14,980 nt of DNA from Methanomicrobia archaeon LH_S13 (lineage in GTDB: Archaea; Halobacteriota; Syntropharchaeia; Alkanophagales; Methanospirareceae). The stretch spans positions 1 through 14,980 of the forward strand of contig JAGXOR010000024.1 of the NCBI GenBank assembly GCA_023659785.1, given 5' to 3'. The translations under genes were made by a program, and so were the position numbers. The notes beneath the pieces were generated by a model that was not told the DNA's origin, did not search any database, and saw nothing but the letters and a program-made list of their open reading frames with translations. Each line of letters starts with the position of its first letter. Position 1 is the stretch's first letter. Positions 1 to 7,381 of this stretch are shown here, piece by piece.

Positions 1-2
1 TA

Positions 3-140
3 ACTAATTACTCAGATAGACAGGTCAGGAACATCAGAGATCAATTTGAGAACTCAAATAGTGATTTTCCGCAGGAAGGGAAGAAGAGAGGGCGAAAGAA
101 GGAGTTAAAAAAGCGGAAATCTTTTTTGTCCGCTGGATAA
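3..140 (+). CDS. 3' end of an unidentified gene (partial)
   Basis: The frame is open from the window edge to TAA at 138-140 and gives about 45 residues of a charged, lysine/arginine-rich C-terminal tail (GKKRGRKKELKKRK near the end). The gene begins outside the window. I do not recognise a family, and a basic low-complexity tail is poor evidence for function. The stop is followed directly by the ATG of the next small ORF, which fits translational coupling and is the main reason to believe the frame. It could also be chance open frame. Confidence 0.35.
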   Translation, partial: TNYSDRQVRNIRDQFENSNSDFPQEGKKRGRKKELKKRKSFLSAG

Positions 141-302
141 ATGGATGCAATAATTGATGTAAAGGGAATTATGCGGAAGAAGATTATTTTCAGTAAAAAT
201 GATGCTGAAAAAGCTTTGGCATCGGCAGAAGAAGTTTTAAATGTTTATGAAAGGTCAATCACAGAATTAGCAAGATATATTACGGCTGGATACCCGCGAT
301 AA
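141..302 (+). CDS. small hypothetical protein (53 aa)
   Basis: ATG at 141 follows the previous TAA without a gap, and the frame runs 53 codons to TAA at 300-302. The product begins MDAIIDVKGIMRKK and ends in a helical segment ITELARYITAGYPR. No signal peptide, membrane segment or metal-binding motif is visible. I do not recognise the family. It could be a real small protein, an antitoxin-like partner of the upstream gene, or the remnant of a longer gene. A CTTT microsatellite lies immediately downstream. Confidence 0.4.
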   Translation: MDAIIDVKGIMRKKIIFSKNDAEKALASAEEVLNVYERSITELARYITAGYPR

Positions 303-303
303 A

Positions 304-327
304 ACTTTCTTTCTTTCTTTCTTTCTA
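304..327. repeat. CTTT tetranucleotide microsatellite
   Basis: About five tandem CTTT units separate the small ORF from trm5. The tract lies in the trm5 leader region, where change in unit number would alter promoter or leader spacing. No function can be read from it. Confidence 0.6.
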
Positions 328-355
328 ATTTCTAATAGTAAATTTGTAAAAATCC

Positions 356-1438
356 ATGAAAACAGAAAATCTGCCTCGCGTAAAAGTGGAGAAAAAGAGA
401 GGTGAACAGGTGAGGAAAGCATTGAAAGAACTCAAACTGCTGAGAACTGACGCAAAGATAACTTCCGATGTTGATTTTATTTATTTACCGCTTATACGAG
501 TGCTAAAAGAGGATGAAATAGGAGAAATAGGTGTTGATGAACTTTTAACAAGAGAATTTGAAGTTTTTGAACAAAGGAAAAAAATAGAAGACGTGGTTGG
601 ATTCAAACCCCCTTTTGAAATAATAGGGGACATTGCGGTGCTAACTGACGCGGATTCAATAAACGAGAGGAATGAACAGCTCGTAGCGCATGCGATACTA
701 AAGCTGCATAAAAACATTAAAGTGGTAGCAAAACAGATTTCACCTGTTGAAGGCGTATTCAGGAAACGGAAAATGAAGATACTCGCAGGCGAGAACAGGA
801 CAGAAACGATACACAAGGAGAACGGCTGTAAATACAAGTTCGACATTGAAAAGGTTTATTTTAATCCTCGGTTGGCGACAGAACGAAATAGAGTAACATT
901 GCAGGCCCAGCGTAGTGGAAAAGAGGAAGTAATAGACATGTTCACAGGCGTTGGCTCTTTCTCCATACAAATCGCTAAACGAGCAAGTCAAAGCAGGGTT
1001 ACCGCAATTGACATTAATCCAGATGCAATACGGTATCTCAGGGAAAATATGGAATTGAATGGCGTAAGAAACATAGAAGTGATAGAGAGCGACATAAGAG
1101 AAATCTACGCGAAGTTGAAGAACAAGGCGGACAGGATAATTATGAACCTGCCAAAAAGCGCTTATTTATTCCTTGATGAGGCGTTGAGCATGCTTAACCC
1201 AGAAGGAGGGATAATTCATTTTTATGATGTGGAATCCTCTTATGTGAGTAATGATAAGAGTAAATCACTTGAAGTAGCAATAAATAAAGCAAAGGAGAAA
1301 TTAATGATAACAGTAAAAGAGGCGTGTGAACATGAAGGATTTTACTTCCATACAATAGAAATACTGGCAGCGAGGAAAGTGAAGCCTTATGCTCCCTATG
1401 CGCATATAATTGGTATAGATGCAACGATAAAAAAATAA
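356..1438 (+). CDS. trm5: tRNA (guanine37-N1)-methyltransferase Trm5
   Basis: Predicted to transfer methyl from SAM to N1 of G37, 3' of the anticodon, preventing +1 frameshifting; cytoplasmic. The 360-residue length suits archaeal Trm5. Visible parts in order: an N-terminal D1-like region (1-70), the GVFRKR segment with the family arginine (133-138), the conserved YFNPRLATER signature (168-177), Rossmann motif I DMFTGVGSFS (194-203), an acidic end of the second strand at AIDINPD (217-223), and the catalytic-loop NLP motif (264-266), which distinguishes Trm5 from NPPY enzymes. The start is the first ATG of the frame and the N-terminus aligns with the family start. It leads a tight cluster, 14 nt before the DUF166 gene. 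A wyosine-pathway role (Taw2-like or bifunctional Trm5a) cannot be excluded by eye, but the full D1 region favours Trm5. Confidence 0.93.
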   Translation: MKTENLPRVKVEKKRGEQVRKALKELKLLRTDAKITSDVDFIYLPLIRVLKEDEIGEIGVDELLTREFEVFEQRKKIEDVVGFKPPFEIIGDIAVLTDADSINERNEQLVAHAILKLHKNIKVVAKQISPVEGVFRKRKMKILAGENRTETIHKENGCKYKFDIEKVYFNPRLATERNRVTLQAQRSGKEEVIDMFTGVGSFSIQIAKRASQSRVTAIDINPDAIRYLRENMELNGVRNIEVIESDIREIYAKLKNKADRIIMNLPKSAYLFLDEALSMLNPEGGIIHFYDVESSYVSNDKSKSLEVAINKAKEKLMITVKEACEHEGFYFHTIEILAARKVKPYAPYAHIIGIDATIKK

Positions 1439-1452
1439 GAAATGTTCTTTCT

Positions 1453-2148
1453 ATGAATAACAGAATATATATATTGTATCACGGCTCGTTTGGAGAACTG
1501 GTAACAGAGCATCTGGCTATGAGCGACTTCGCGAGCCGGATTGTGGGTTTATATGACCTTAAAGTCGCATCCGTGTCGCTTGATGAGCCGGAGAAGGACC
1601 TACCAGAAGATATACCGTTATGTGAGTGTGACCTTCTACTTGTACTGGGGATACTCCCAAAGGCAGGTGACCTCGTGCCCATAATAGTTGAAAGAACGGG
1701 AGCAAAGGCAGTGCTCTGGCCTATCGAAGACCCGAACTTGATACCAGAGGGTAAATATTCGATTGAGGGGGAGCTCAAAAAGAAGGGCGTACATGTTGAG
1801 TTCCCGGAACCCCTTTGTTCGCTGGAGACGAGTGGCAATGAACAGGTAAAATCTTTTGTTGAGCTCTTCGGAAAACCAAAGTTTGAACTGAAAGTTAATG
1901 CGAAAAAGAAAGTCATCGAAGACGTAAAAGTCGTTAGAGATACACCCTGCGGCACAGCTTCAAAAATTGCGCCGAAGCTCGTGGGCATGTCTTATGAAGA
2001 TATGAAATCGTTTGAAGATGCGGTGGCGCAGATGCACGATAACGAGTGCGTGGCTTATATGGGTCCGGAAAGACCGATAATGCAGCAAGCCGGTAGATTG
2101 CTCGTAGATACAATAAAGGAGGCTATTCCAAACATAATAGATTGTTGA
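1453..2148 (+). CDS. DUF166 family protein
   Basis: A 231-residue soluble protein with the look of the archaeal DUF166 family, sometimes mislabelled thymidylate synthase. Visible landmarks are an N-terminal Rossmann-like strand (RIYILYHGSFGE), the FPEPLCSLE segment (117-125) and the conserved RDTPCGTA segment (162-169); both carry cysteines that could bind metal or be catalytic. There is no membrane segment. The biochemical role of the family is not established, so none is assigned. It starts 14 nt after trm5 and its stop overlaps the widest reading of the next ORF, which suggests one transcript with trm5 and the HhH gene. Confidence 0.78.
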   Translation: MNNRIYILYHGSFGELVTEHLAMSDFASRIVGLYDLKVASVSLDEPEKDLPEDIPLCECDLLLVLGILPKAGDLVPIIVERTGAKAVLWPIEDPNLIPEGKYSIEGELKKKGVHVEFPEPLCSLETSGNEQVKSFVELFGKPKFELKVNAKKKVIEDVKVVRDTPCGTASKIAPKLVGMSYEDMKSFEDAVAQMHDNECVAYMGPERPIMQQAGRLLVDTIKEAIPNIIDC

Positions 2149-2171
2149 CACAGATTAATGAAGGAGGATAT

Positions 2172-2552
2172 GTGCGATATGACTATTCTACGGCGACAAA
2201 ACTGCTTGATATAGCCCGGGCGCTAAAAGAAAAATATGGGTCATTAGAGAACCTTTACAATCAATCTTCGGATACAAACGATTTGGAGAAAAGGTTGCAG
2301 GAATTTAAAGGCATTGGTGCTGTAACGACACAGATATTCCTGCGTGAATTAAGGAGAGTATGGCAAATAAGCCCGGAAGTATCGAGCAAAGCCGAAAGCG
2401 TAGCCGAGAATCTGGGCATAAATCTGCGACAATTCAAGGGCGAAAAACTTTCACGGCTCGAGACGGCACTCGTTAAACTCGGTATAAAATATTGTAAGCG
2501 AGAGAGATGTGAGGAATGTCCGATGCGGGATTTCTGCAATAAACCTTCTTAG
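2172..2552 (+). CDS. minimal HhH-GPD / FeS-loop protein, endonuclease III-like
   Basis: The frame opens at TTG 2142, overlapping the DUF166 stop, but a strong AAGGAGG (2161-2167) precedes GTG 2172, so I choose GTG (126 aa). A helix-hairpin-helix, FKGIGAVTTQIFLREL, lies in the middle. The C-terminus is a cysteine loop, C-x4-C-x2-C-x5-C (CKRERCEECPMRDFC), resembling the [4Fe-4S] loop of endonuclease III (C-x6-C-x2-C-x5-C). The protein is little more than half of Nth (about 210 aa). After the hairpin, where Nth has its VDTH catalytic aspartate, it reads ISPEVSSKAES, so that Asp appears missing. It probably binds DNA and a cluster; glycosylase activity is doubtful. The next gene in the same direction is mutL. 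Confidence 0.75.
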   Translation: MRYDYSTATKLLDIARALKEKYGSLENLYNQSSDTNDLEKRLQEFKGIGAVTTQIFLRELRRVWQISPEVSSKAESVAENLGINLRQFKGEKLSRLETALVKLGIKYCKRERCEECPMRDFCNKPS

Positions 2553-2631
2553 AAAGAAACTTATATTTTTTAGCATTTCAAAAAGTTTTTCTTTTAGCAC
2601 AGGTTTTCTTTTTGTAAAAAGAAAAAGTGTT
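2544..2631 (-). repeat. dispersed repeat family, copy A (inverted orientation)
   Basis: Reverse-complement match to the elements at 7208-7343 and 8383-8484. The left core (2585-2631 here) is almost identical in all three, differing only in the length of a T run and one or two bases. It contains the hairpin arms TTTTCTTTTT and AAAAAGAAAA and the phrase AACCTGTGCT. The right core (2544-2560) is shorter and less conserved and overlaps the last codons and stop of the HhH gene. The hairpin ends a few bases before the mutL ATG, so it must lie in the mutL leader if the two genes are cotranscribed. Confidence 0.75.
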
Positions 2632-2633
2632 TT

Positions 2634-4388
2634 ATGAGGAGCATATTCGTTTTAGAGGAGCAGACGATTGGTAAAATCGCCGCGGGGGAGGTCGTAGACA
2701 GACCAGCATCCGTGGTTAAAGAACTGATAGAGAATTCCATAGACGCAGGGAGCGAACACGTGGTTGTGGAGGTAGGCAATGGTGGAAGGGATTATATCAA
2801 GATAACCGATGACGGGTATGGTATAAGCGAAGAAGATGTAGAAGCAGCATTCGAGAAGCATGCAACCAGCAAAATAAAAAGCATAGAAGATTTAGCCGCT
2901 CTACAAACGCTTGGATTCCGCGGTGAGGCATTGCCAAGCATAGCAACAGTATCAAGGATAGAGCTAAGCACAAGATACAAAAATGAAGATTTTGGCACTT
3001 ATATGAAAATGGAGGGAGGTGTGATAAAAGAAAGAAAAAGGATAACCAGAGCGGTTGGCACCACCCTAAAAGTCAAAAGCCTGTTTTACAACCTCCCTGC
3101 AAGAATCGGCATCATAAAATCGCAATCTACTGAACTGAGACATATAATGGAGAGGATGATAAATTATGCCGTAATCTATCCAGCGATAAAATTTGAACTC
3201 TTTCATGACGAAAAGGAAAAGCCCATAATAAGCACGTTAGGCACTGGGAAGGGGTTAGATGCCATCGTCAATGCATACGGGGTCGGCATTGCTAAGGAAC
3301 TCATCGAGCTAAAGGAGCCGGACTCGCCAGCTTCTTCCCCTCTTATTGACATTCGGGTCAGCGGTTATATTTCCAAGCCTGCTGTGGCTTATGGCACAAA
3401 AAAACACCTGTTCACGTATGTAAACAGGAGGATTGTAAGGAGCGAGGTCATGGACAGGGCAATAAGGCGAGGATATGGGACTTTGTTAGCAAAGTACAGT
3501 TACCCTTTTGCCGTTGTTTCTCTCTTTATCAAGCCAAACGAAATAAACGTGAATATACATCCAAAGAAGTACGAAATAAGTTTTTACCACCAGACTGAAG
3601 TTTTTTACGCCATAGTCGAGTCCGTTTCCACAACGCTACGGCATGCGGATTTGATTCCCGAGATTGTCGAGAAAGAAAAGGGTCCGAGAGCAGAGGTTGT
3701 TGATTTGTTTGGAGTGCCGGGGGTAGAGAAGAAAGAACTCCTCGTAAGTACACAAACTTCCTTCCAAGCAGATATGGCGGAGATTGGCGGGAAGAAGGTG
3801 GTAGGTAGTAGTTTAGACATACTGGCTGCTCCTTTATACCAAGTCCTTGATAGTTATCTCATAGCACAGAGCGAAGCGGACGATGTGCTCATGATAGACC
3901 AGCATGCCGCGGCTGAGCGAATAAACTTCGAGAGATTGATTGAGAAATATGGGCAGCGAATAGACAAGCAGGCACTTTTAAAACCTTACGTGCCTGAACT
4001 CAACCCACACCAGCTCTATTTGCTTCGCGAAAATGAGGAGGCACTTGGAGACATGGGGTTTGACATAGAGCGATTTGGCGATGATGGTTATATTATAAGA
4101 GCGATACCGGTGGTTTTTTATCGTCTGATAGAAGAAGAGGAGATAATGGGGGTGATAGAGGAGTTAGTGGAAGAAAGCGGTAAAAAGGAGGATAGAATAA
4201 GGATTTTATTCGCCACTGCGGCTTGCAGAGCGAGTATAAAGGCAGGAGAGAAAATGTCTTACGAGGGTATGCGGGAAATAGTGGAGAGATTGACGCGCGC
4301 AAAGATACCTTATACATGCCCGCATGGAAGACCAACGATGATACGAATGAGCAAGAAGGAAATAGAGAAGAGGTTTAAGCGGAGGTAG
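2634..4388 (+). CDS. mutL: DNA mismatch repair protein MutL (endonuclease type)
   Basis: A 584-residue MutL homologue. The N-terminal GHKL ATPase shows KIAAGEV (14-20), ENSIDAG (33-39), DDGYGI (59-64), the KHATSKI lid motif (75-81) and TLGFRGEAL (92-100). The C-terminal domain carries the metal-dependent nicking motif DQHA-x2-E-x4-E (DQHAAAERINFE, 422-433), an ACRASIKAGE motif (Cys531) and CPHGRP (562-567). It is therefore predicted to nick DNA itself, unlike E. coli MutL. The linker is short. The start fits the family N-terminus; there is no clear Shine-Dalgarno, and a repeat hairpin ends just before the ATG. Tandem stops TAG TAA end it. No mutS is in the window. Archaeal MutL is generally regarded as acquired from bacteria. 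Confidence 0.96.
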   Translation: MRSIFVLEEQTIGKIAAGEVVDRPASVVKELIENSIDAGSEHVVVEVGNGGRDYIKITDDGYGISEEDVEAAFEKHATSKIKSIEDLAALQTLGFRGEALPSIATVSRIELSTRYKNEDFGTYMKMEGGVIKERKRITRAVGTTLKVKSLFYNLPARIGIIKSQSTELRHIMERMINYAVIYPAIKFELFHDEKEKPIISTLGTGKGLDAIVNAYGVGIAKELIELKEPDSPASSPLIDIRVSGYISKPAVAYGTKKHLFTYVNRRIVRSEVMDRAIRRGYGTLLAKYSYPFAVVSLFIKPNEINVNIHPKKYEISFYHQTEVFYAIVESVSTTLRHADLIPEIVEKEKGPRAEVVDLFGVPGVEKKELLVSTQTSFQADMAEIGGKKVVGSSLDILAAPLYQVLDSYLIAQSEADDVLMIDQHAAAERINFERLIEKYGQRIDKQALLKPYVPELNPHQLYLLRENEEALGDMGFDIERFGDDGYIIRAIPVVFYRLIEEEEIMGVIEELVEESGKKEDRIRILFATAACRASIKAGEKMSYEGMREIVERLTRAKIPYTCPHGRPTMIRMSKKEIEKRFKRR

Positions 4389-4419
4389 TAAATTCTTTTG
4401 GCGAAAGATTGATTGTAAA

Positions 4420-4446
4420 TGCAAAGTGCAAAGTGCAAAGTGCAAA
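4420..4446. repeat. TGCAAAG heptamer tandem repeat (~3.9 copies)
   Basis: Three perfect TGCAAAG units and a partial fourth lie about 30 nt downstream of the mutL stop. The tract is non-coding and separates mutL from the degraded protease remnant. No function is evident. Confidence 0.8.
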
Positions 4447-4498
4447 TCAAAAAATCCAAAATCAGGTTTCTTACATCTCATACAAATTTATAGCCTAG

Positions 4499-4675
4499 CT
4501 ACACTCTGAGCACGAAACTCCTCGTAGGCTCGAGTTCCTACGTTTCTGGATTTACTTTTAAACCCAAAGTTTCCAAAGCTTCCACGCCAAGCAACGGTTC
4601 TTCGCAATCCATAATCAGAACAGTGGTAGGTGCTTCTCTTTCTTTTTTTGTGAGACATTTTTCGTTACCTCCATT
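4499..4675 (-). pseudogene. remnant of a clan AA (retropepsin-like) aspartic protease
   Basis: One minus-strand frame reads TTVLIMDCEEPLLGVEALE, then TLGLKVNPET, a TAG (4538-4540), then ELEPTRSFVLRV and a second TAG (4499-4501). The pattern of two hydrophobic strands, L-L-G-V-x-A-L-E-x-L-G-L and a V-N/D-P turn is what I recognise as the C-terminal half of small archaeal/bacterial clan AA aspartic proteases (AF_0612-like). The half with the catalytic DTG/DSG is absent. Upstream the frame runs only to a TAA at 4676-4678 and has no plausible start. The internal stop sits where a turn glycine is usual. I read it as a decayed gene; the family call is from memory and moderately sure. Confidence 0.5.
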
Positions 4676-4696
4676 TTAAAATTTTTGGAATATGTC

Positions 4697-4706
4697 TTTA
4701 TAAATA
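4697..4706 (+). promoter_or_regulatory. TATA box for the DUF2298 gene
   Basis: TTTATAAATA is a near-perfect archaeal TATA box. Transcription would start near 4728-4733, giving a leader of roughly 60 nt before the chosen ATG at 4793. The leader would begin within or just after the 28-bp direct repeat. Confidence 0.6.
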
Positions 4707-4730
4707 AATTGCAATTAATAAACCACGAGA
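4703..4730. repeat. 28-bp direct repeat, copy 1 (upstream of DUF2298 gene)
   Basis: The 28 bases here are identical to 7163-7190, ending in AATAAACCACGAGA. The next 14 bases are also similar and end in AGATTAA in both. The two copies bracket the DUF2298 gene. Confidence 0.85.
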
Positions 4731-4792
4731 GTTTACAAGATTAAAAATTGTGGATTATCATAACTTGTAATATTTTAAAAATAGGTAGAACC

Positions 4793-7141
4793 ATGCTTGT
4801 CCATGCATACATACAATGGTGGCACGAAATACTGCTGATTTTGCTTCTTGTAGAGGCAATTGGCTTCTGTGCATTCCCATTAATTAGTAGAATAGCGTCT
4901 AACACGAAGGAAAGGGGCTATGCCATGACGAAGGTAGCAGGTTTAGCAATGCTTACATTCTTTACCTGGATGTTTTCGCACGTATTAGGCTACGGAATCA
5001 CGGCAATAATCATGGCTTTTTCTACGATTGCTTTGCTCTCCATTGCAGCACTAAAAAAGAAGCCGGAAATAAGCATTAAAACCGCGAAGCATGCGCAGCA
5101 TTTTTGGTCAATCTTTTCTAAAAAGTTTGTTGCGAAGCGTTTTGATTTTTTAAAGTTTGTTGAAATAGACCTCGTATTCGCCATTTCTTTTCTCTTCTTT
5201 ATCGCGTTACAGATGTATCATCCATTCATCGAGGGTGGACCGACAACGACACTGTACACAGGAGAGAGATTCATGGGTTCCGCATTCCTGAATGCGATAA
5301 ATCGTGCTTCTTTGCTTCCTCCACCAGACCCCTGGCTTTCCGGATATTCATTACAACATTACTACTATTTCGGCTACTTGATGGGCTCTATACTAACAAA
5401 ACTCTCTGCCATACCAACCAATATAACGTTCAACTTATTGACGCCTCTATGTGCGGCACTCACCACTTCAATCACCTATGGACTTGGATGTAATTTAACA
5501 GGTAAGCGGAGATATGGATTGCTCACGACTCTGCTTGTCGCTTTTATAGGAAATCTTCATCTTTTTAAGATGCTCATCGAGCAGATTTTAACATCCCCTG
5601 ACGTTATTTTGCATTATATCGCAACTAAATGGGACTATTATTATTGGGGTCCAACAAGAGCGCTTTTTGACTCAAACCAGGCGATAACGGAATTTCCGTT
5701 TTTTAGTTTTATCTGGGGTGATTTTCACCCGCATATGATTGGCTTGGCTTTTCAGGTTCTGATAATCTCTCTTCTCTATGCTTTTATCTGCAATTCAAAG
5801 TCAATCTTTGGCAATAAAACCTCAACAGCTTTCTTCAGCGTGCTTGTTTTTGGCATCTCTCTGGGGTTTTTGTATGCGAACAGTGCATGGGACTACCCTG
5901 GCTATGCCATATTATCCATTTTAGTTATTGGTGCATATCAGCTTAAAAGAGGATTATCGCTTAAATACGCGATTTCATCCGCAAGTTTGCCTCTTGCAAT
6001 TAGCATATTTTTATATCTTCCATACATCTTGACCTTTAAAGCTATTGGAGCCAAAGGCATTGGCATAGTTACGTACCCTTCACCGATACCAGGATTTCTT
6101 CTTGTTCAGGGCTTGCCACTTGTTGCAATAGCATTTTTCGCGCTCTCACTGAAGTGGCGGGATTTGCAGGTGAAGAAATTATTTTTATCCCGGTCTCCTT
6201 TGCTATTACTCCTCCTGCTATTGGTCCTCCTCTTGATAATATTTCTGTATCCCGTTCTTGCATTTATCCTTCCGGTCATCCTTTTCTCGCTCCTGTTCCT
6301 TTTTCGTGAGATAAGAAAAAACACAAACACAGTAGTTCCCCGTGAAGTTTTCCTGATTTTGTGCCTGATTCTCTGTGGTGCGAGTATATTATTTTTCAGT
6401 GAGGGTTTTTATATCATGGATTATCTCGCCTGGGGTGAATTTCAACGGATGAACTCAGTATTCAAATTTTACAATCAGGTATGGGTAATGTGGATGATCG
6501 CGGCTGCTTTTTGTATCTACTACGTGATGAAAAATCTGAAAGGAAAGTATAGAAAAGTTTTTGTTGTATGCATGGTCATCCTTATTTTTGCATCCGGAAT
6601 CTATCCAGTTCTTGGGACCTACACGTGGCTGAAAGGATTTGAAACAAGCCCAACACTGGATGGAACTGCATATCTAAATCTAAAATATCCGAGCATTCAA
6701 ATAGACGGTGCATCGGTCGAGTCCCGGGGTGATTATTTAGCAATACGTTGGATTGGGAAGAACATAAAAGGCAGCCCGGTAATTCTGGAAGCGGTGCCAG
6801 CTAATGCTCCCTGGAACCAGAGCTTTGATTATACCTACTACAGCCGTGTTTCAAGTCTCACGGGTTTGCCCACGGTCATGGGATGGGTATTTCATGAGTA
6901 CTCCTGGGGCTACAAGACCTACATAACCAAACCCAGAATAAATGACGTGAATACCATTTACCGCACAGAAGATATGGAACTTGCGCTAAAAAAGCTCAAT
7001 GAGTATGATGTGAAATATGTTTTTGTTGGCTCTCTTGAACATATGCAATATCAGGAAAGAGGTTTGCAGAAGTTTGAAGCCGAAAATTTCGTCAAAAAAG
7101 TGTATGACGAAAAAGGTGTTCAGATTTATGAAGTGCTCTAA
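4793..7141 (+). CDS. DUF2298 polytopic membrane protein (Chlor_Arch_YYY type)
   Basis: A 782-residue integral membrane protein with many hydrophobic helices and the family hallmark HYYYFGYL (tyrosines 190-192). Later landmarks include FPFFSFIWGDFHPHM in a conserved loop and, after the last helices, a soluble C-terminal region of about 150 residues with the segment SRVSSLTGLPTVMGW. The family occurs in archaea and Chloroflexi; its enzymatic role is not established. Its architecture recalls GT-C glycosyltransferases, which is inference. A TTG at 4748 would add 15 residues, but I choose ATG 4793: AGGT lies 6 nt upstream and the N-terminus then begins just before the first membrane helix. It stands alone between repeat-rich gaps, with its own TATA box at 4697. 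Confidence 0.88.
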   Translation: MLVHAYIQWWHEILLILLLVEAIGFCAFPLISRIASNTKERGYAMTKVAGLAMLTFFTWMFSHVLGYGITAIIMAFSTIALLSIAALKKKPEISIKTAKHAQHFWSIFSKKFVAKRFDFLKFVEIDLVFAISFLFFIALQMYHPFIEGGPTTTLYTGERFMGSAFLNAINRASLLPPPDPWLSGYSLQHYYYFGYLMGSILTKLSAIPTNITFNLLTPLCAALTTSITYGLGCNLTGKRRYGLLTTLLVAFIGNLHLFKMLIEQILTSPDVILHYIATKWDYYYWGPTRALFDSNQAITEFPFFSFIWGDFHPHMIGLAFQVLIISLLYAFICNSKSIFGNKTSTAFFSVLVFGISLGFLYANSAWDYPGYAILSILVIGAYQLKRGLSLKYAISSASLPLAISIFLYLPYILTFKAIGAKGIGIVTYPSPIPGFLLVQGLPLVAIAFFALSLKWRDLQVKKLFLSRSPLLLLLLLLVLLLIIFLYPVLAFILPVILFSLLFLFREIRKNTNTVVPREVFLILCLILCGASILFFSEGFYIMDYLAWGEFQRMNSVFKFYNQVWVMWMIAAAFCIYYVMKNLKGKYRKVFVVCMVILIFASGIYPVLGTYTWLKGFETSPTLDGTAYLNLKYPSIQIDGASVESRGDYLAIRWIGKNIKGSPVILEAVPANAPWNQSFDYTYYSRVSSLTGLPTVMGWVFHEYSWGYKTYITKPRINDVNTIYRTEDMELALKKLNEYDVKYVFVGSLEHMQYQERGLQKFEAENFVKKVYDEKGVQIYEVL

Positions 7142-7162
7142 CTAATCTATAGTCATTCCAGT

Positions 7163-7190
7163 AATAAATTGCAATTAATAAACCACGAGA
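7163..7190. repeat. 28-bp direct repeat, copy 2 (downstream of DUF2298 gene)
   Basis: Identical over 28 bp to 4703-4730. This copy also serves as part of the left arm of the inverted-repeat element 7149-7384, whereas no matching right arm is seen beside copy 1. Confidence 0.85.
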
Positions 7191-7207
7191 TATCACGAGA
7201 TTAACAA

Positions 7208-7343
7208 AACACTTTTTCTTTTTCACAAAAAGAAAACCTGTGCTAAAAGAAAAACAAAAAGAATGTTTTTAGTCAAGGTTTTTACCGAAGGTAAAAAAGT
7301 TGTTGGTAAAGCTTTTCTTTCTAAGAAAAGGTTTCTTGTGAAA
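7208..7343 (+). repeat. dispersed repeat family, copy B
   Basis: The left core 7208-7255 matches 8383-8431 and the reverse complement of 2585-2631. The right core 7305-7343 is identical over 39 bp to 8446-8484 and forms a hairpin from CTTTTCTT and AAGAAAAG. The middle (7256-7304) is longer than in the other copies and has no match there. Not coding. Confidence 0.8.
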
Positions 7344-7381
7344 ATCTGTGTAATCTTGTGGTTAATAATATTCGGAATGAC

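Noticed and set aside
4420..4446. Possible CRISPR or iteron array
   Set aside because: The units are 7 bp, contiguous and fewer than four, with no spacers and no replication gene nearby.
4206..4481. Minus-strand 91-residue ORF overlapping the end of mutL
   Set aside because: It is antisense to the conserved MutL C-terminus and continues into the tandem repeat; no motif supports it.
4748..4792. TTG start for the DUF2298 protein
   Set aside because: The 15 added residues lie in an AT-rich leader, and ATG 4793 has a Shine-Dalgarno-like AGGT and fits the membrane N-terminus.
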